5,943 nucleotides of DNA from Solobacterium sp. UBA1789 (GCA_002314515.1 DCGB01000043.1:1-5943), one strand, 5' to 3'. Shown: positions 1 through 5,943, counted from the stretch's first letter. The notes: generated by a model not told the origin, from the letters alone. Translations and numbers: made by a program.

Positions 1-2
1 AT

Positions 3-158
3 GGCTTTATCACTGGTGATGATGGAAAAGAAGTATTTGTACACTTTTCTGCAATCGTTCAGGATGGCTACAAGTCATTAGAAGATGGACAGGCTGTTAG
101 TTACGACGTAAATGATGGAGATAAAGGTCCTCAGGCTGTTAATGTAACTAAGATTTAA
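3..158 (+). CDS. Cold-shock-domain protein (CspA family), 5'-truncated by the window
   Basis: The reading frame translates to 51 residues before a TAA stop. It begins GFITGDDGKEVFVHFSAI, which joins the end of the RNP1 motif (G-F-I) to the complete RNP2 motif (VFVHF). The two bases before it (AT) fit a Tyr codon, giving the usual KGYGFI. About 14 N-terminal residues are missing, so the whole protein would be near the family norm of 65-70 residues. The C-terminal half (DGYKSLEDGQ, a D/G-rich turn, GPQAVNVTKI) has the usual strand 4-5 pattern ending in Q-A-x-N-V. Proteins of this family are small cytoplasmic single-stranded nucleic-acid-binding beta barrels that act as RNA chaperones or antiterminators; many copies are not cold-induced. 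Promoter and 5' UTR lie outside the window, so regulation and paralogue identity cannot be judged. A hairpin terminator follows about 20 nt after the stop. Confidence 0.95.
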   Translation, partial: GFITGDDGKEVFVHFSAIVQDGYKSLEDGQAVSYDVNDGDKGPQAVNVTKI

Positions 159-178
159 CCTATATAAACCGATGCAAA

Positions 179-203
179 AAAAACAGCTGATTCAGCTGTT
201 TTT
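179..203. terminator. Bidirectional intrinsic terminator between convergent genes
   Basis: A perfect 11-bp inverted repeat (179-189 against 193-203, arms AAAAACAGCTG and CAGCTGTTTTT) encloses a 3-nt loop. On the + strand a T-rich run, TTTTTGTTTGTTT, follows the stem top and would end the cold-shock transcript. On the - strand the A-run at 176-183 reads as eight U residues and would end the three-gene redox operon, whose last stop codon is at 210-212. Only 51 nt separate the two convergent stop codons, so one element probably serves both directions. Confidence 0.88.
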
Positions 204-209
204 GTTTGT

Positions 210-566
210 TTAATCAATATTTTTGGTTGCAATCAGATCAACACCAGTACCAGCGATATCAGAAACGATAATATCACCGATTTTCTTAGGAGCATCAACT
301 TCTGTTTTTGTAATGACTTCCATAACCTGGAAAATCATGTCCTTAGGAACTGCTGTCTTTGTCTTTACAGACAATCTTGGTAACCTGGCACCATTAATCT
401 TAACTGTTGAAGTGACAATACGTGTTGGATTGGTAACCTCATTTTCCGCATAATTCTTACCGCGGATACAGGTATTACCACTAACCTTAATATCACTACC
501 ATCGATTGTAACAGTCAAAGCACAACCCATTGGACAACCGATACAAGTCAATTCTCTTTTTTCCAT
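210..566 (-). CDS. DUF1667 four-cysteine protein, probable Fe-S subunit of the flavoprotein complex
   Basis: This 118-residue protein belongs to the DUF1667 (COG3862-like) family, which usually lies directly downstream of GlpA/GlpB-like flavoproteins in Firmicutes; I recognise it from the N-terminal sequence and the context. The N-terminus carries Cys8, Cys11, Cys15 and Cys33, a C-x2-C-x3-C-x17-C pattern followed by an Arg-Gly, which is a plausible [4Fe-4S] ligand set. The remainder is a mixed alpha/beta region with no signal peptide or membrane segment, so it should be cytoplasmic. The start is fixed by a strong GAGGAGG site (573-579) 6 nt before the ATG, sitting inside the last codons of the upstream gene, whose stop is 1 nt away. 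Translation is therefore probably coupled. It is likely a small electron-transfer or assembly subunit of the two upstream oxidoreductases. That function is inferred; I know of no established biochemical role. Confidence 0.88.
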   Translation of the reverse strand: MEKRELTCIGCPMGCALTVTIDGSDIKVSGNTCIRGKNYAENEVTNPTRIVTSTVKINGARLPRLSVKTKTAVPKDMIFQVMEVITKTEVDAPKKIGDIIVSDIAGTGVDLIATKNID

Positions 567-567
567 C

Positions 568-1812
568 TTATGCCTCCTCGGTGCAAACTACCAGTTCGCT
601 AATACCCTGAAGCTGTTCTTTTTTCAGAACAACATTTTCCATTTCGCCTGGTGCCAGAATCAGCTTCATCTGCTTCGATAATTCCTTACCATCACCATAG
701 ACCTTGATAAAACGCTTCTTATAGACATTATCAACACGGAAACGCAGAGTTACAGTATCAGTCATATTGGCGACATCAATCTTTTGAGGAACAGTATAAC
801 GAACACCATTCTTTGGTGTAACATTCAGATAAGACTGATGTGCAGTTTTATTCTTAATATAAGCTGCAGCCTTCTTGCCAGCTAAAGCAGCCTCAGAAGA
901 TACATAGTCAACCAGATCATGTACATGTAAGACATTACCACAGGCAAAGATACCATCAACACTGGTCTGAAGATCATCATTAACAACCGGACCATTGGTA
1001 ATACGGGATAATTCAATATTAGCTGCCTTACTTAATTCATTCTCTGGCAATAAACCAACAGAAAGCAGTAAAGTATCACAGTCATAATCAATCTCTGTAC
1101 CTGGAATCGGCTTACGATCTGGACCAACCTCAGCAATTGTCACACCCTCAAGACGCTTTTTACCACGGATATCAACAACAGTATGACTTAAATATAAAGG
1201 AATATCGTAGTCATTCAGACATTGAACGATATTACGCTTTAAACCACCGGAATATGGCATAATTTCCGCAACAGCCTTAACCTTGGCGCCTTCCAGTGTC
1301 ATTCTTCTGGCCATAATTAAACCAATATCACCAGAACCCAGAATAACAACTTCCTTACCGACATCATAACCTTCAATATTCATCAGACGCTGAGCAGTAC
1401 CGGCTGAATAAATACCAGCTGGACGTGAACCAGGGATATTCAGAGCACCACGAGGACGCTCACGACAACCCATAGCCAGGATAATAGCCTTAGCCTCTAT
1501 TGTCTGTAAACCATCTTCTTTTGATACATAAGTGACCTGATGATCATTATTGATATCAATAACCATTGAATTAAGCTTATAAGGAATTTTTGCCTCATTA
1601 ACCTTTTCAATAAAACGATAGGCATATTCTGGACCAGTTAATTCTTCATTAAAAGTATGTAAACCAAAGCCATTATGAATGCACTGATTCAGGATTCCGC
1701 CTAATTTATCATCTCTTTCCAGAATCAGAATATTATCAATACCCTCTTCATGCAGGGAATAAGCAGCAGCTAAACCGGCAGGTCCACCACCAATAACAAT
1801 TACATCGTACAT
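568..1812 (-). CDS. FAD/NAD(P)-dependent oxidoreductase, GlpB-position subunit
   Basis: This 414-residue cytoplasmic flavoprotein has the two-dinucleotide-binding-domain fold of the pyridine nucleotide-disulfide oxidoreductase superfamily (COG0446 type). The FAD motif G-G-G-P-A-G is at residues 8-13, with the acidic ribose-binding Glu at 32. A second Rossmann motif, G-S-G-D-I-G at 159-164, should bind NAD(P). The second FAD-contact segment, GIFACGN, is at about 287-293. Family-typical stretches NQCIHNGFG (42-50) and AMGCRERPRG (113-122) carry Cys44 and Cys116, but no CxxC or CxxxxC redox disulfide is visible. A beta-rich tail of about 75 residues follows the core. Relatives include opine and sarcosine oxidase alpha-type subunits and the middle subunit of GlpA-like clusters. 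The ATG overlaps the upstream TAA by one base (TAATG), with GGAGGT (1819-1824) 6 nt before it. It likely passes electrons between the substrate-oxidising partner and NAD(P) or another carrier. Physiological direction and acceptor are unknown. Confidence 0.88.
   Translation of the reverse strand: MYDVIVIGGGPAGLAAAYSLHEEGIDNILILERDDKLGGILNQCIHNGFGLHTFNEELTGPEYAYRFIEKVNEAKIPYKLNSMVIDINNDHQVTYVSKEDGLQTIEAKAIILAMGCRERPRGALNIPGSRPAGIYSAGTAQRLMNIEGYDVGKEVVILGSGDIGLIMARRMTLEGAKVKAVAEIMPYSGGLKRNIVQCLNDYDIPLYLSHTVVDIRGKKRLEGVTIAEVGPDRKPIPGTEIDYDCDTLLLSVGLLPENELSKAANIELSRITNGPVVNDDLQTSVDGIFACGNVLHVHDLVDYVSSEAALAGKKAAAYIKNKTAHQSYLNVTPKNGVRYTVPQKIDVANMTDTVTLRFRVDNVYKKRFIKVYGDGKELSKQMKLILAPGEMENVVLKKEQLQGISELVVCTEEA
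573..579 (-). promoter_or_regulatory. Ribosome binding site of the DUF1667 gene inside the upstream coding end
   Basis: On the - strand GAGGAGG lies 6 nt before the ATG at 566. It also encodes part of the last codons (Glu-Glu-Ala) of the preceding flavoprotein. The near-perfect match to the anti-Shine-Dalgarno sequence and the 1-nt intergenic gap support coupled, efficient translation. Confidence 0.85.
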
Positions 1813-3233
1813 TATTTGACCTCCATCTTGCCCAAAAGCATATTAGAGCCCTTAGAGTTTTTATTAATATCCTCAACCTCTAATTTCAATTCCCTAGCCA
1901 GAATTTCCATAACCTTTGGCGAACAGAAACCACCCTGACAGCGTCCCATACCAGCTCTGACACGACGCTTAACACCATCTAAAGAAACAGCGCCTGGTTT
2001 ACGTCTGATGGCATCGATAATTTCACCCTCAGAAATTTCTTCACAACGGCAGATAATATTACCATATAAAGGATTCTTCTTAATAAGTTCAGCTCGGCTT
2101 TCCTTATCCATTTCTCTTAAACAAGGAATAGCTTCTCTGGTTGAAACATATTCGGTTTTCTTCTTGTAGTTATATTTATTTGCTACCATCTCTGCCATAT
2201 ATTGTCCAATAGCTGGAGCAGAAGATAAGCCTGGAGATTCAATACCTGCGGCATCAAAGAAATCCTCAGCTGATTCCTTTAAAATGAAATCGCCACCCTT
2301 TTCATGTGCTCTAAGGCCTGAAAAAGAAGTGATGACCTTATTTAATGGAATATTTTCAACGCTGGGTTTAGCAGTTGAAATAATCATATCCAGATCAGCC
2401 TGAGTAGTAGCTGTATTGTCCTTATCATCAAGAACAGTTGCCGAAGGACCAATCAGCATATTGCCATGAACAGTTGGTGTTACCAGAACACCCTTACCAG
2501 CAGCTGTTGGCAGCTGGAAAATTGTCTTTTCAACTAAACCGGTTGTTTCCTTGTCAAACAGACAATAGTCACCCTTCTTTGGCTGAATATGTAATTTATC
2601 TTCACAAAGAAGATTATGAATCATATCAGAATAAAGACCAGCCGCATTGATAATGGCCTTTGTCTCAAATTTACCATTTAAAACATAGTGACCATCTTTG
2701 CGCTCTATTTTGGTAATTGCTTCATTAAAATAGAAGTCAGTACCATTGGCAGCTGCATTTTCTGCCAAAGAGAAAGTCAATTCAAATGGGCAGACAATAC
2801 CTGCTGTTGGTGCATATAAGGCTGCAACAACATTCTGCGAAATAGCTGGTTCAATCTGACGAACTTCATCACCAGAGATGACCTTTAGTTCTTCAACACC
2901 ATTGGCCAATCCTCTTTCATACAGTTCCATTAAAGCCGGACGGTCTTTTTCATCAAAACAGAGAACCAGAGAACCATTCTGCTTATAAGATACTTCCAGA
3001 TCTTCACACAATTGAGGCATCAGCAGATTACCCTTGACATTCATTTTGGCTTTCAATGATCCGGTTTCGGCATCAAAGCCTGCATGAACAATTGCACTAT
3101 TGGCCTTGGAACTACCTGAGCAGACATCTTCTTCTTTTTCAATAAGTGCGAGCTTTAAATCATAAAAAGACAGCTCACGGGCAATGGCACAACCTGTTAC
3201 GCCACCACCAATAATAATTGCATCATAGAGCAT
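1812..3233 (-). CDS. GlpA/LhgO-like FAD-dependent dehydrogenase with C-terminal BFD-type [2Fe-2S] domain
   Basis: This 473-residue protein is the first gene of the operon. Residues 1 to about 355 form a DAO-type FAD domain: G-G-G-V-T-G at 9-14, Glu32 for the ribose, the family segment SSKANSAIVHAGFD (41-54, with His50), and a C-terminal FAD segment around ESPGLSSAPAIG (332-343). Residues from about 390 form a BFD-like ferredoxin domain with Cys395, Cys397, Cys432 and Cys437 (C-x-C then C-x4-C), the expected [2Fe-2S] ligands. This architecture matches anaerobic glycerol-3-phosphate dehydrogenase subunit A and related Firmicutes enzymes; L-2-hydroxyglutarate oxidase is a near relative of the FAD part. 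No signal peptide or membrane helix is seen. In-frame stops just upstream (TAA at 3237-3239) make the ATG at 3233 the only reasonable start, although its ribosome site is weak. Glycerol-3-phosphate is the best substrate guess, but no glpK or glpF is visible nearby to confirm it. Confidence 0.87.
   Translation of the reverse strand: MLYDAIIIGGGVTGCAIARELSFYDLKLALIEKEEDVCSGSSKANSAIVHAGFDAETGSLKAKMNVKGNLLMPQLCEDLEVSYKQNGSLVLCFDEKDRPALMELYERGLANGVEELKVISGDEVRQIEPAISQNVVAALYAPTAGIVCPFELTFSLAENAAANGTDFYFNEAITKIERKDGHYVLNGKFETKAIINAAGLYSDMIHNLLCEDKLHIQPKKGDYCLFDKETTGLVEKTIFQLPTAAGKGVLVTPTVHGNMLIGPSATVLDDKDNTATTQADLDMIISTAKPSVENIPLNKVITSFSGLRAHEKGGDFILKESAEDFFDAAGIESPGLSSAPAIGQYMAEMVANKYNYKKKTEYVSTREAIPCLREMDKESRAELIKKNPLYGNIICRCEEISEGEIIDAIRRKPGAVSLDGVKRRVRAGMGRCQGGFCSPKVMEILARELKLEVEDINKNSKGSNMLLGKMEVK
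1819..1824 (-). promoter_or_regulatory. Ribosome binding site of the middle flavoprotein gene
   Basis: GGAGGT on the - strand sits 6 nt upstream of the ATG at 1812. It lies within the last codons of the GlpA-like gene, where it encodes part of Met-Glu-Val-Lys. It fixes the start of the middle gene and fits reinitiation through the TAATG overlap. Confidence 0.85.
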
Positions 3234-3260
3234 ATTTTATACAACTCACTTTCCTTATTA

Positions 3261-3269
3261 AATATAACA
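3261..3269 (-). promoter_or_regulatory. Candidate extended -10 promoter of the redox operon
   Basis: On the - strand this reads TGTTATATT, a TGn extended -10 followed by TATATT (close to TATAAT). Transcription would start near 3254, giving a leader of about 20 nt before the ATG at 3233. The -35 position (about 3283-3289) is poor, reading ATCATT or TCATTT, so the promoter would depend on the extended -10 or on an activator. Identified by eye only. Confidence 0.45.
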
Positions 3270-3285
3270 TCTTTTTAACATAAAA

Positions 3286-3294
3286 TGATATCAT
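3286..3294 (+). promoter_or_regulatory. Candidate extended -10 promoter of the M20 peptidase gene
   Basis: TGATATCAT combines an extended -10 TG with TATCAT. Transcription would start near 3301, leaving a very short leader of about 15 nt that still contains the ribosome site at 3304-3309. No good -35 exists at 16-18 nt upstream; a TTAACA at 3275-3280 is too close to pair with this -10. The element lies inside a 10-bp perfect palindrome, ATGATATCAT (3285-3294), which could be an operator or coincidence in A/T-rich DNA. Confidence 0.45.
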
Positions 3295-3303
3295 AGACAC
3301 GAA

Positions 3304-3309
3304 AAGGGA
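3304..3309 (+). promoter_or_regulatory. Ribosome binding site of the M20 peptidase gene
   Basis: AAGGGA lies 6 nt before the ATG at 3316 and is a moderate match to AAGGAG. Reading upstream in frame, a TGA at 3286-3288 comes before any other start codon, so this ATG is the only credible start. Confidence 0.7.
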
Positions 3310-3315
3310 CCAAAC

Positions 3316-4950
3316 ATGAACGAAATAAATTATGAAAAAATACAGAGCTTAACAAAAGAACTGATTCATATCAGCTCTATCAACGGCAAAGCTCAACAGG
3401 AAAAGAATATTGCCAGCTTTATCTATGATTTTTTTAAGAATATCCCTTATTTTACACAACACAATAAACATCTGCTTAAAGTCAGCACGACAAATGATGA
3501 AATAGAACGGCAAAGCATAATTGCCCTCTATAAAAAAGAAAATATCAAAGATACCATTATTCTAATGGGCCATCTGGATACTGTTGATATTGAAGATTAT
3601 GGCAACATCAAAGAATATGCCACTGATCCTGATAAATTACCTCAGAAGCTGCAGGAAAACTTTGAACTTGATCAGGAAATCATTGAAGACATCAAATCAG
3701 ATAAATATCTTTTTGCCCGGGGTTCTTTAGACATGAAAGCCGGTCTGGCCAATCAGATGCTGGTATTTAAATACTTTATTGAACATCCTGATGAACTCAA
3801 CGTCAACCTCCTCTTTTTAGCAGAATGCGATGAAGAAGATAATTCTCATGGCATAATTTCCTCATTAAGAGTTCTTTCTGCTTTAAAAGATGAGGAAGAT
3901 CTTAACTATATCAGCGCTATTAATGCTGACTTCACAACCCCACAGAATAAAGATGACCAAAATCACTATATCTATCTGGGAACTGTAGGAAAAATCCTGC
4001 CATGTTTTATGTGCTTTGGTAAAGAAGCTCATGCCGGAAGTCCCTTCCAGGCCCTGGATCCCAATTATCTGATTTCGCTTATCAATAAAAACATGAGCTA
4101 TAATGCTGAATTCTGTGACTATGCCAATAAAGAATGCTCAGTTCCGCCTATCAGCTTAAGACAAAGCGATACAAAAGATAAATATACGGTTCAAACAGCC
4201 CTGAGTGCCTATACCTGTTTTAACTATATGCTTCATTCCACAAAGCCGGATGAGGTCATGGAAAAATGCTTAAAAGTGGCTGAATCATCTTTTGAAGAAG
4301 CCATCAGCAATATCAGCAGTCAATATGAACAATATTGTCAAAAGGCTAATATCGCCTATCATAAACTAAACTGGCAAACCCGAGTTTATTCCTTTGAACA
4401 GTGGTATCAGAATATTCTGAATAAAAAAGATATACGGCAGTTAATAAATGACTATGCCAGAGAAATCCTGAAAGAAAAAATCGATTTAAGAATCTTCTGT
4501 GTTCGCCTGATCCAGAAAATCAGAGAATTTGACGACAACAGAGAACCCTGCATCATTGTTTTCTTTGGCTCCATGTTTTATGCCAATATTGAAATAAAAG
4601 GCGAAAACAGTAAAGAAAGAAAATTAATCGATTCTATCAATGAGATAGTTAAAAAAAGCAGTGACAAGTCATTAAAAGTACGCTATTTTTATCCCTATAT
4701 TTCCGATATGAGCTTCCTGAATACCAATTTGAATGAAGAAGAAATCACCAAGCTTTTAAATAATTCACCAATGTATCCTTATAACTATGATTATCCATAT
4801 GAAGATATAAAGAATATTTCCATGCCGGTGGTCAATATTGGTACCCATGGCAAAGATGGTCATATGTTAAGTGAAAGACTGGAAAAAGACTATTGTTTTA
4901 AGACCCTGCCAGAGCTGCTTTATCTATGCATTAAAGAACTGGGAAAGTGA
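3316..4950 (+). CDS. M20-family metallopeptidase, RocB-like
   Basis: This 544-residue cytoplasmic protein belongs to the M20 (ArgE/DapE/ACY1) zinc hydrolase family. The length and the C-terminal motif suit the RocB-like branch, which runs to about 550 residues against about 400 for typical M20 enzymes. Visible active-site elements are GHLDT with His86 and Asp88, GSLDMKAG with bridging Asp139, the pair Glu173-Glu174 (general base and metal ligand) in ECDEED, Asp204 in NADF as a likely ligand, GKEAHAG with His239 from the dimerisation domain, and GKDGHMLSER with C-terminal ligand His516. The set looks intact, so an active di-metal amidohydrolase is expected. The insert between about 215 and 450 would form the lid and dimer domain plus extra helices. 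RocB is linked by context to arginine use in Bacillus, but its exact reaction is not well defined and no arginine genes are seen here. The likely substrate is a small peptide or N-acylated amino acid. The next gene starts 15 nt downstream. Confidence 0.88.
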   Translation: MNEINYEKIQSLTKELIHISSINGKAQQEKNIASFIYDFFKNIPYFTQHNKHLLKVSTTNDEIERQSIIALYKKENIKDTIILMGHLDTVDIEDYGNIKEYATDPDKLPQKLQENFELDQEIIEDIKSDKYLFARGSLDMKAGLANQMLVFKYFIEHPDELNVNLLFLAECDEEDNSHGIISSLRVLSALKDEEDLNYISAINADFTTPQNKDDQNHYIYLGTVGKILPCFMCFGKEAHAGSPFQALDPNYLISLINKNMSYNAEFCDYANKECSVPPISLRQSDTKDKYTVQTALSAYTCFNYMLHSTKPDEVMEKCLKVAESSFEEAISNISSQYEQYCQKANIAYHKLNWQTRVYSFEQWYQNILNKKDIRQLINDYAREILKEKIDLRIFCVRLIQKIREFDDNREPCIIVFFGSMFYANIEIKGENSKERKLIDSINEIVKKSSDKSLKVRYFYPYISDMSFLNTNLNEEEITKLLNNSPMYPYNYDYPYEDIKNISMPVVNIGTHGKDGHMLSERLEKDYCFKTLPELLYLCIKELGK

Positions 4951-4965
4951 TGTATACTAAAATAT

Positions 4966-5943
4966 ATGAGACTTTCTTATATCAGCGAAAAAGAATTTGA
5001 TGATTTCGCCCTCAGCCAGGAACGCAGTAATTTTGTTCAATCTTCTGCCTGGGCAGCTGTCAATCAGAAACGTAATTTCAAAACTCATCTTCTGGCTTTA
5101 AAAGATGATGAAGATAAGATAATAGCTGCAGCCTTATTATTGGAAAAAAAGATACTGAAGTATGCCAGCTTTTACTGTCCCCGCAGTTTTCTTGTTGATT
5201 ATCACAACAAAGAAGTCATTAAAAAGATGCTGGATGCCCTGAAGGCCTTTGTCAAGGAACACAATGGTCTTTATTTGCGCATTGACCCTGACTTAATCAT
5301 TCGCCAATATGATGGTGAAGGTCAGGTCATAAATACTAACGAAGAATATCTTTCTTTAATTGATTTTTTCAAAGAAAACGGCGGTACCTACAAGGGTTTT
5401 ACGACTAATTTTGCCGATACTTCTGCACCTCGTTTTACTTTCCGCGTCAATATCAATCGAAGCGATGAAGAACTCATCAATTCTTTTCATAATCGAACAC
5501 GGGCCATCCTGAAGGTTGGCAATCCCAATCGTCTGATCTGCACCAAAAATGAAGATAAAGATCTTGAAGAATTCTATGATGTCATGAAACAGACATCTCT
5601 TCGAAAGAAACTCTATATTGAACCAAAATCTTTCTTTGATAATTTCTATCACTGTCTTCATGATCACGATATGTCAGATGTCTTTGTAGTCAAAGCTGAT
5701 GTTGAAGATCTGAAAAAAGTCTATCAGGAAAAAGAAAACAGTATCAATGAAGAATTTGATCTCTGCAATAAAAGACCTGATGGTCCCAAAAAAGATAACA
5801 AACTCAAGGATCTTGAACAAAAGAAAGCCAGACTGCTTAAAGAAAAAGTCATTATTGACAATACCAGAGAAAAAGAACTCATTCTGTCTGCTATCATTAC
5901 AGCCAGATTTAAAGATAAGGTCTGGCTCATTCATGGTGGCAAT
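4966..5943 (+). CDS. FemAB/FemX-family peptidoglycan bridge aminoacyltransferase, 3'-truncated by the window
   Basis: An open frame of 326 codons runs from ATG 4966 to the window edge without a stop. It opens with the family pattern: a short strand, then EKEFDDF, then FVQSSAWAAV (residues 23-32, equivalent to the F-x-Q-S-x-x-W of FemA/FemX). YASFYCPRSFLVDY (66-79) matches the K-Y-A-x-x-PRG-x-x-x-D segment of the first GNAT-like domain. PRFTFRVNI with SDEELINSFHNRTR (about 155-179) opens the second GNAT-like domain. Residues about 244-305 are strongly charged and helical, matching the antiparallel coiled-coil arm of FemA, and the second domain resumes at about 306 (LILSAIITARF). Known members transfer amino acids from aminoacyl-tRNA to the lysine side chain of lipid II on the inner membrane face. 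Which residue is added cannot be told. Full length should be about 400-430 residues. No better upstream in-frame start exists and the ribosome site is weak. Co-transcription with the peptidase is likely because of the 15-nt gap and absence of a terminator. Confidence 0.88.
   Translation, partial: MRLSYISEKEFDDFALSQERSNFVQSSAWAAVNQKRNFKTHLLALKDDEDKIIAAALLLEKKILKYASFYCPRSFLVDYHNKEVIKKMLDALKAFVKEHNGLYLRIDPDLIIRQYDGEGQVINTNEEYLSLIDFFKENGGTYKGFTTNFADTSAPRFTFRVNINRSDEELINSFHNRTRAILKVGNPNRLICTKNEDKDLEEFYDVMKQTSLRKKLYIEPKSFFDNFYHCLHDHDMSDVFVVKADVEDLKKVYQEKENSINEEFDLCNKRPDGPKKDNKLKDLEQKKARLLKEKVIIDNTREKELILSAIITARFKDKVWLIHGGN

Noticed and set aside
223..453. A + strand open frame of 76 codons inside the DUF1667 gene
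   Set aside because: It lies fully antisense to a gene with a clear motif, strong ribosome site and operon context, and its translation shows no recognisable features. It is a shadow frame.
2438..2650. A + strand open frame of 70 codons inside the GlpA-like gene
   Set aside because: Antisense to a well-supported flavoprotein; no ribosome site and no family resemblance.
3275..3280. TTAACA as the -35 box of the peptidase promoter
   Set aside because: It is only 8 nt from the candidate -10 at 3289, and the position 17 nt downstream of it is not -10-like.
4950..4952. ATG overlapping the peptidase stop (TGATG) as a start for the FemX-like gene
   Set aside because: It is out of frame with the FemX-like protein and reaches a stop after about 16 codons. 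The in-frame ATG at 4966 gives the family N-terminus.
5356..5934. Three minus-strand open frames (5356-5667, 5674-5934, 5724-5930)
   Set aside because: All are antisense to the FemAB-family gene. Their Phe/Ile/Leu-rich translations are what A/G-rich coding sequence gives when read on the other strand, not real membrane proteins.
1..5943. CRISPR arrays, insertion sequences, tRNA or rRNA genes, toxin-antitoxin or defence genes
   Set aside because: Reading both strands I found no regularly spaced repeats, terminal inverted repeats, cloverleaf sequences or matching protein motifs. All space over 100 nt is taken up by the six coding regions.

Overview
The window looks like chromosomal DNA from a low-GC, Gram-positive, probably anaerobic member of the Bacillota. 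The evidence is A/T-rich third positions and spacers, AGGAGG-type ribosome sites, a FemAB/FemX-type peptidoglycan aminoacyltransferase, a RocB-type M20 peptidase, and a three-gene flavoprotein module typical of fermentative Firmicutes. A gut Erysipelotrichia- or Clostridia-like host is my inference; the sequence does not prove it. No mobile element, CRISPR array, tRNA or rRNA is visible.

Layout. (1) 3-158, + strand: the 3' part of a cold-shock-domain protein, its start lying outside the window. (2) About 179-203: a hairpin with A-rich and T-rich arms that can terminate both this gene and the convergent operon. (3) 3233-210, - strand: a tightly packed three-gene operon. In transcription order it holds a GlpA/LhgO-like FAD oxidoreductase with a C-terminal BFD-type [2Fe-2S] domain, a GlpB-position FAD/NAD-dependent oxidoreductase, and a small four-cysteine DUF1667 protein. 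The junctions are a 1-nt overlap and a 1-nt gap. (4) 3234-3315: a short divergent promoter region with two back-to-back extended -10 candidates. (5) 3316-4950, + strand: a RocB-like M20 metallopeptidase with all expected metal and catalytic residues. (6) 4966-5943, + strand: the first 326 residues of a FemAB-family aminoacyltransferase that runs off the window.

How they work together. The three minus-strand genes probably encode one enzyme complex. The first subunit would oxidise a small hydroxy or amino acid-like substrate, with anaerobic glycerol-3-phosphate as the best guess. Electrons would then pass through Fe-S centres and a second flavin to NAD(P) or another carrier. The DUF1667 protein adds a likely [4Fe-4S] site whose cysteine pattern resembles the N-terminal cluster of molybdopterin oxidoreductases. 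The M20 hydrolase and the FemX-like protein lie 15 nt apart and are probably co-transcribed; a functional link between them is only speculation. I see no convincing novel defence or mobile system. The most worthwhile leads are the DUF1667 metal site, the unresolved substrate and electron acceptor of the redox trio, and the interlocked divergent promoters.
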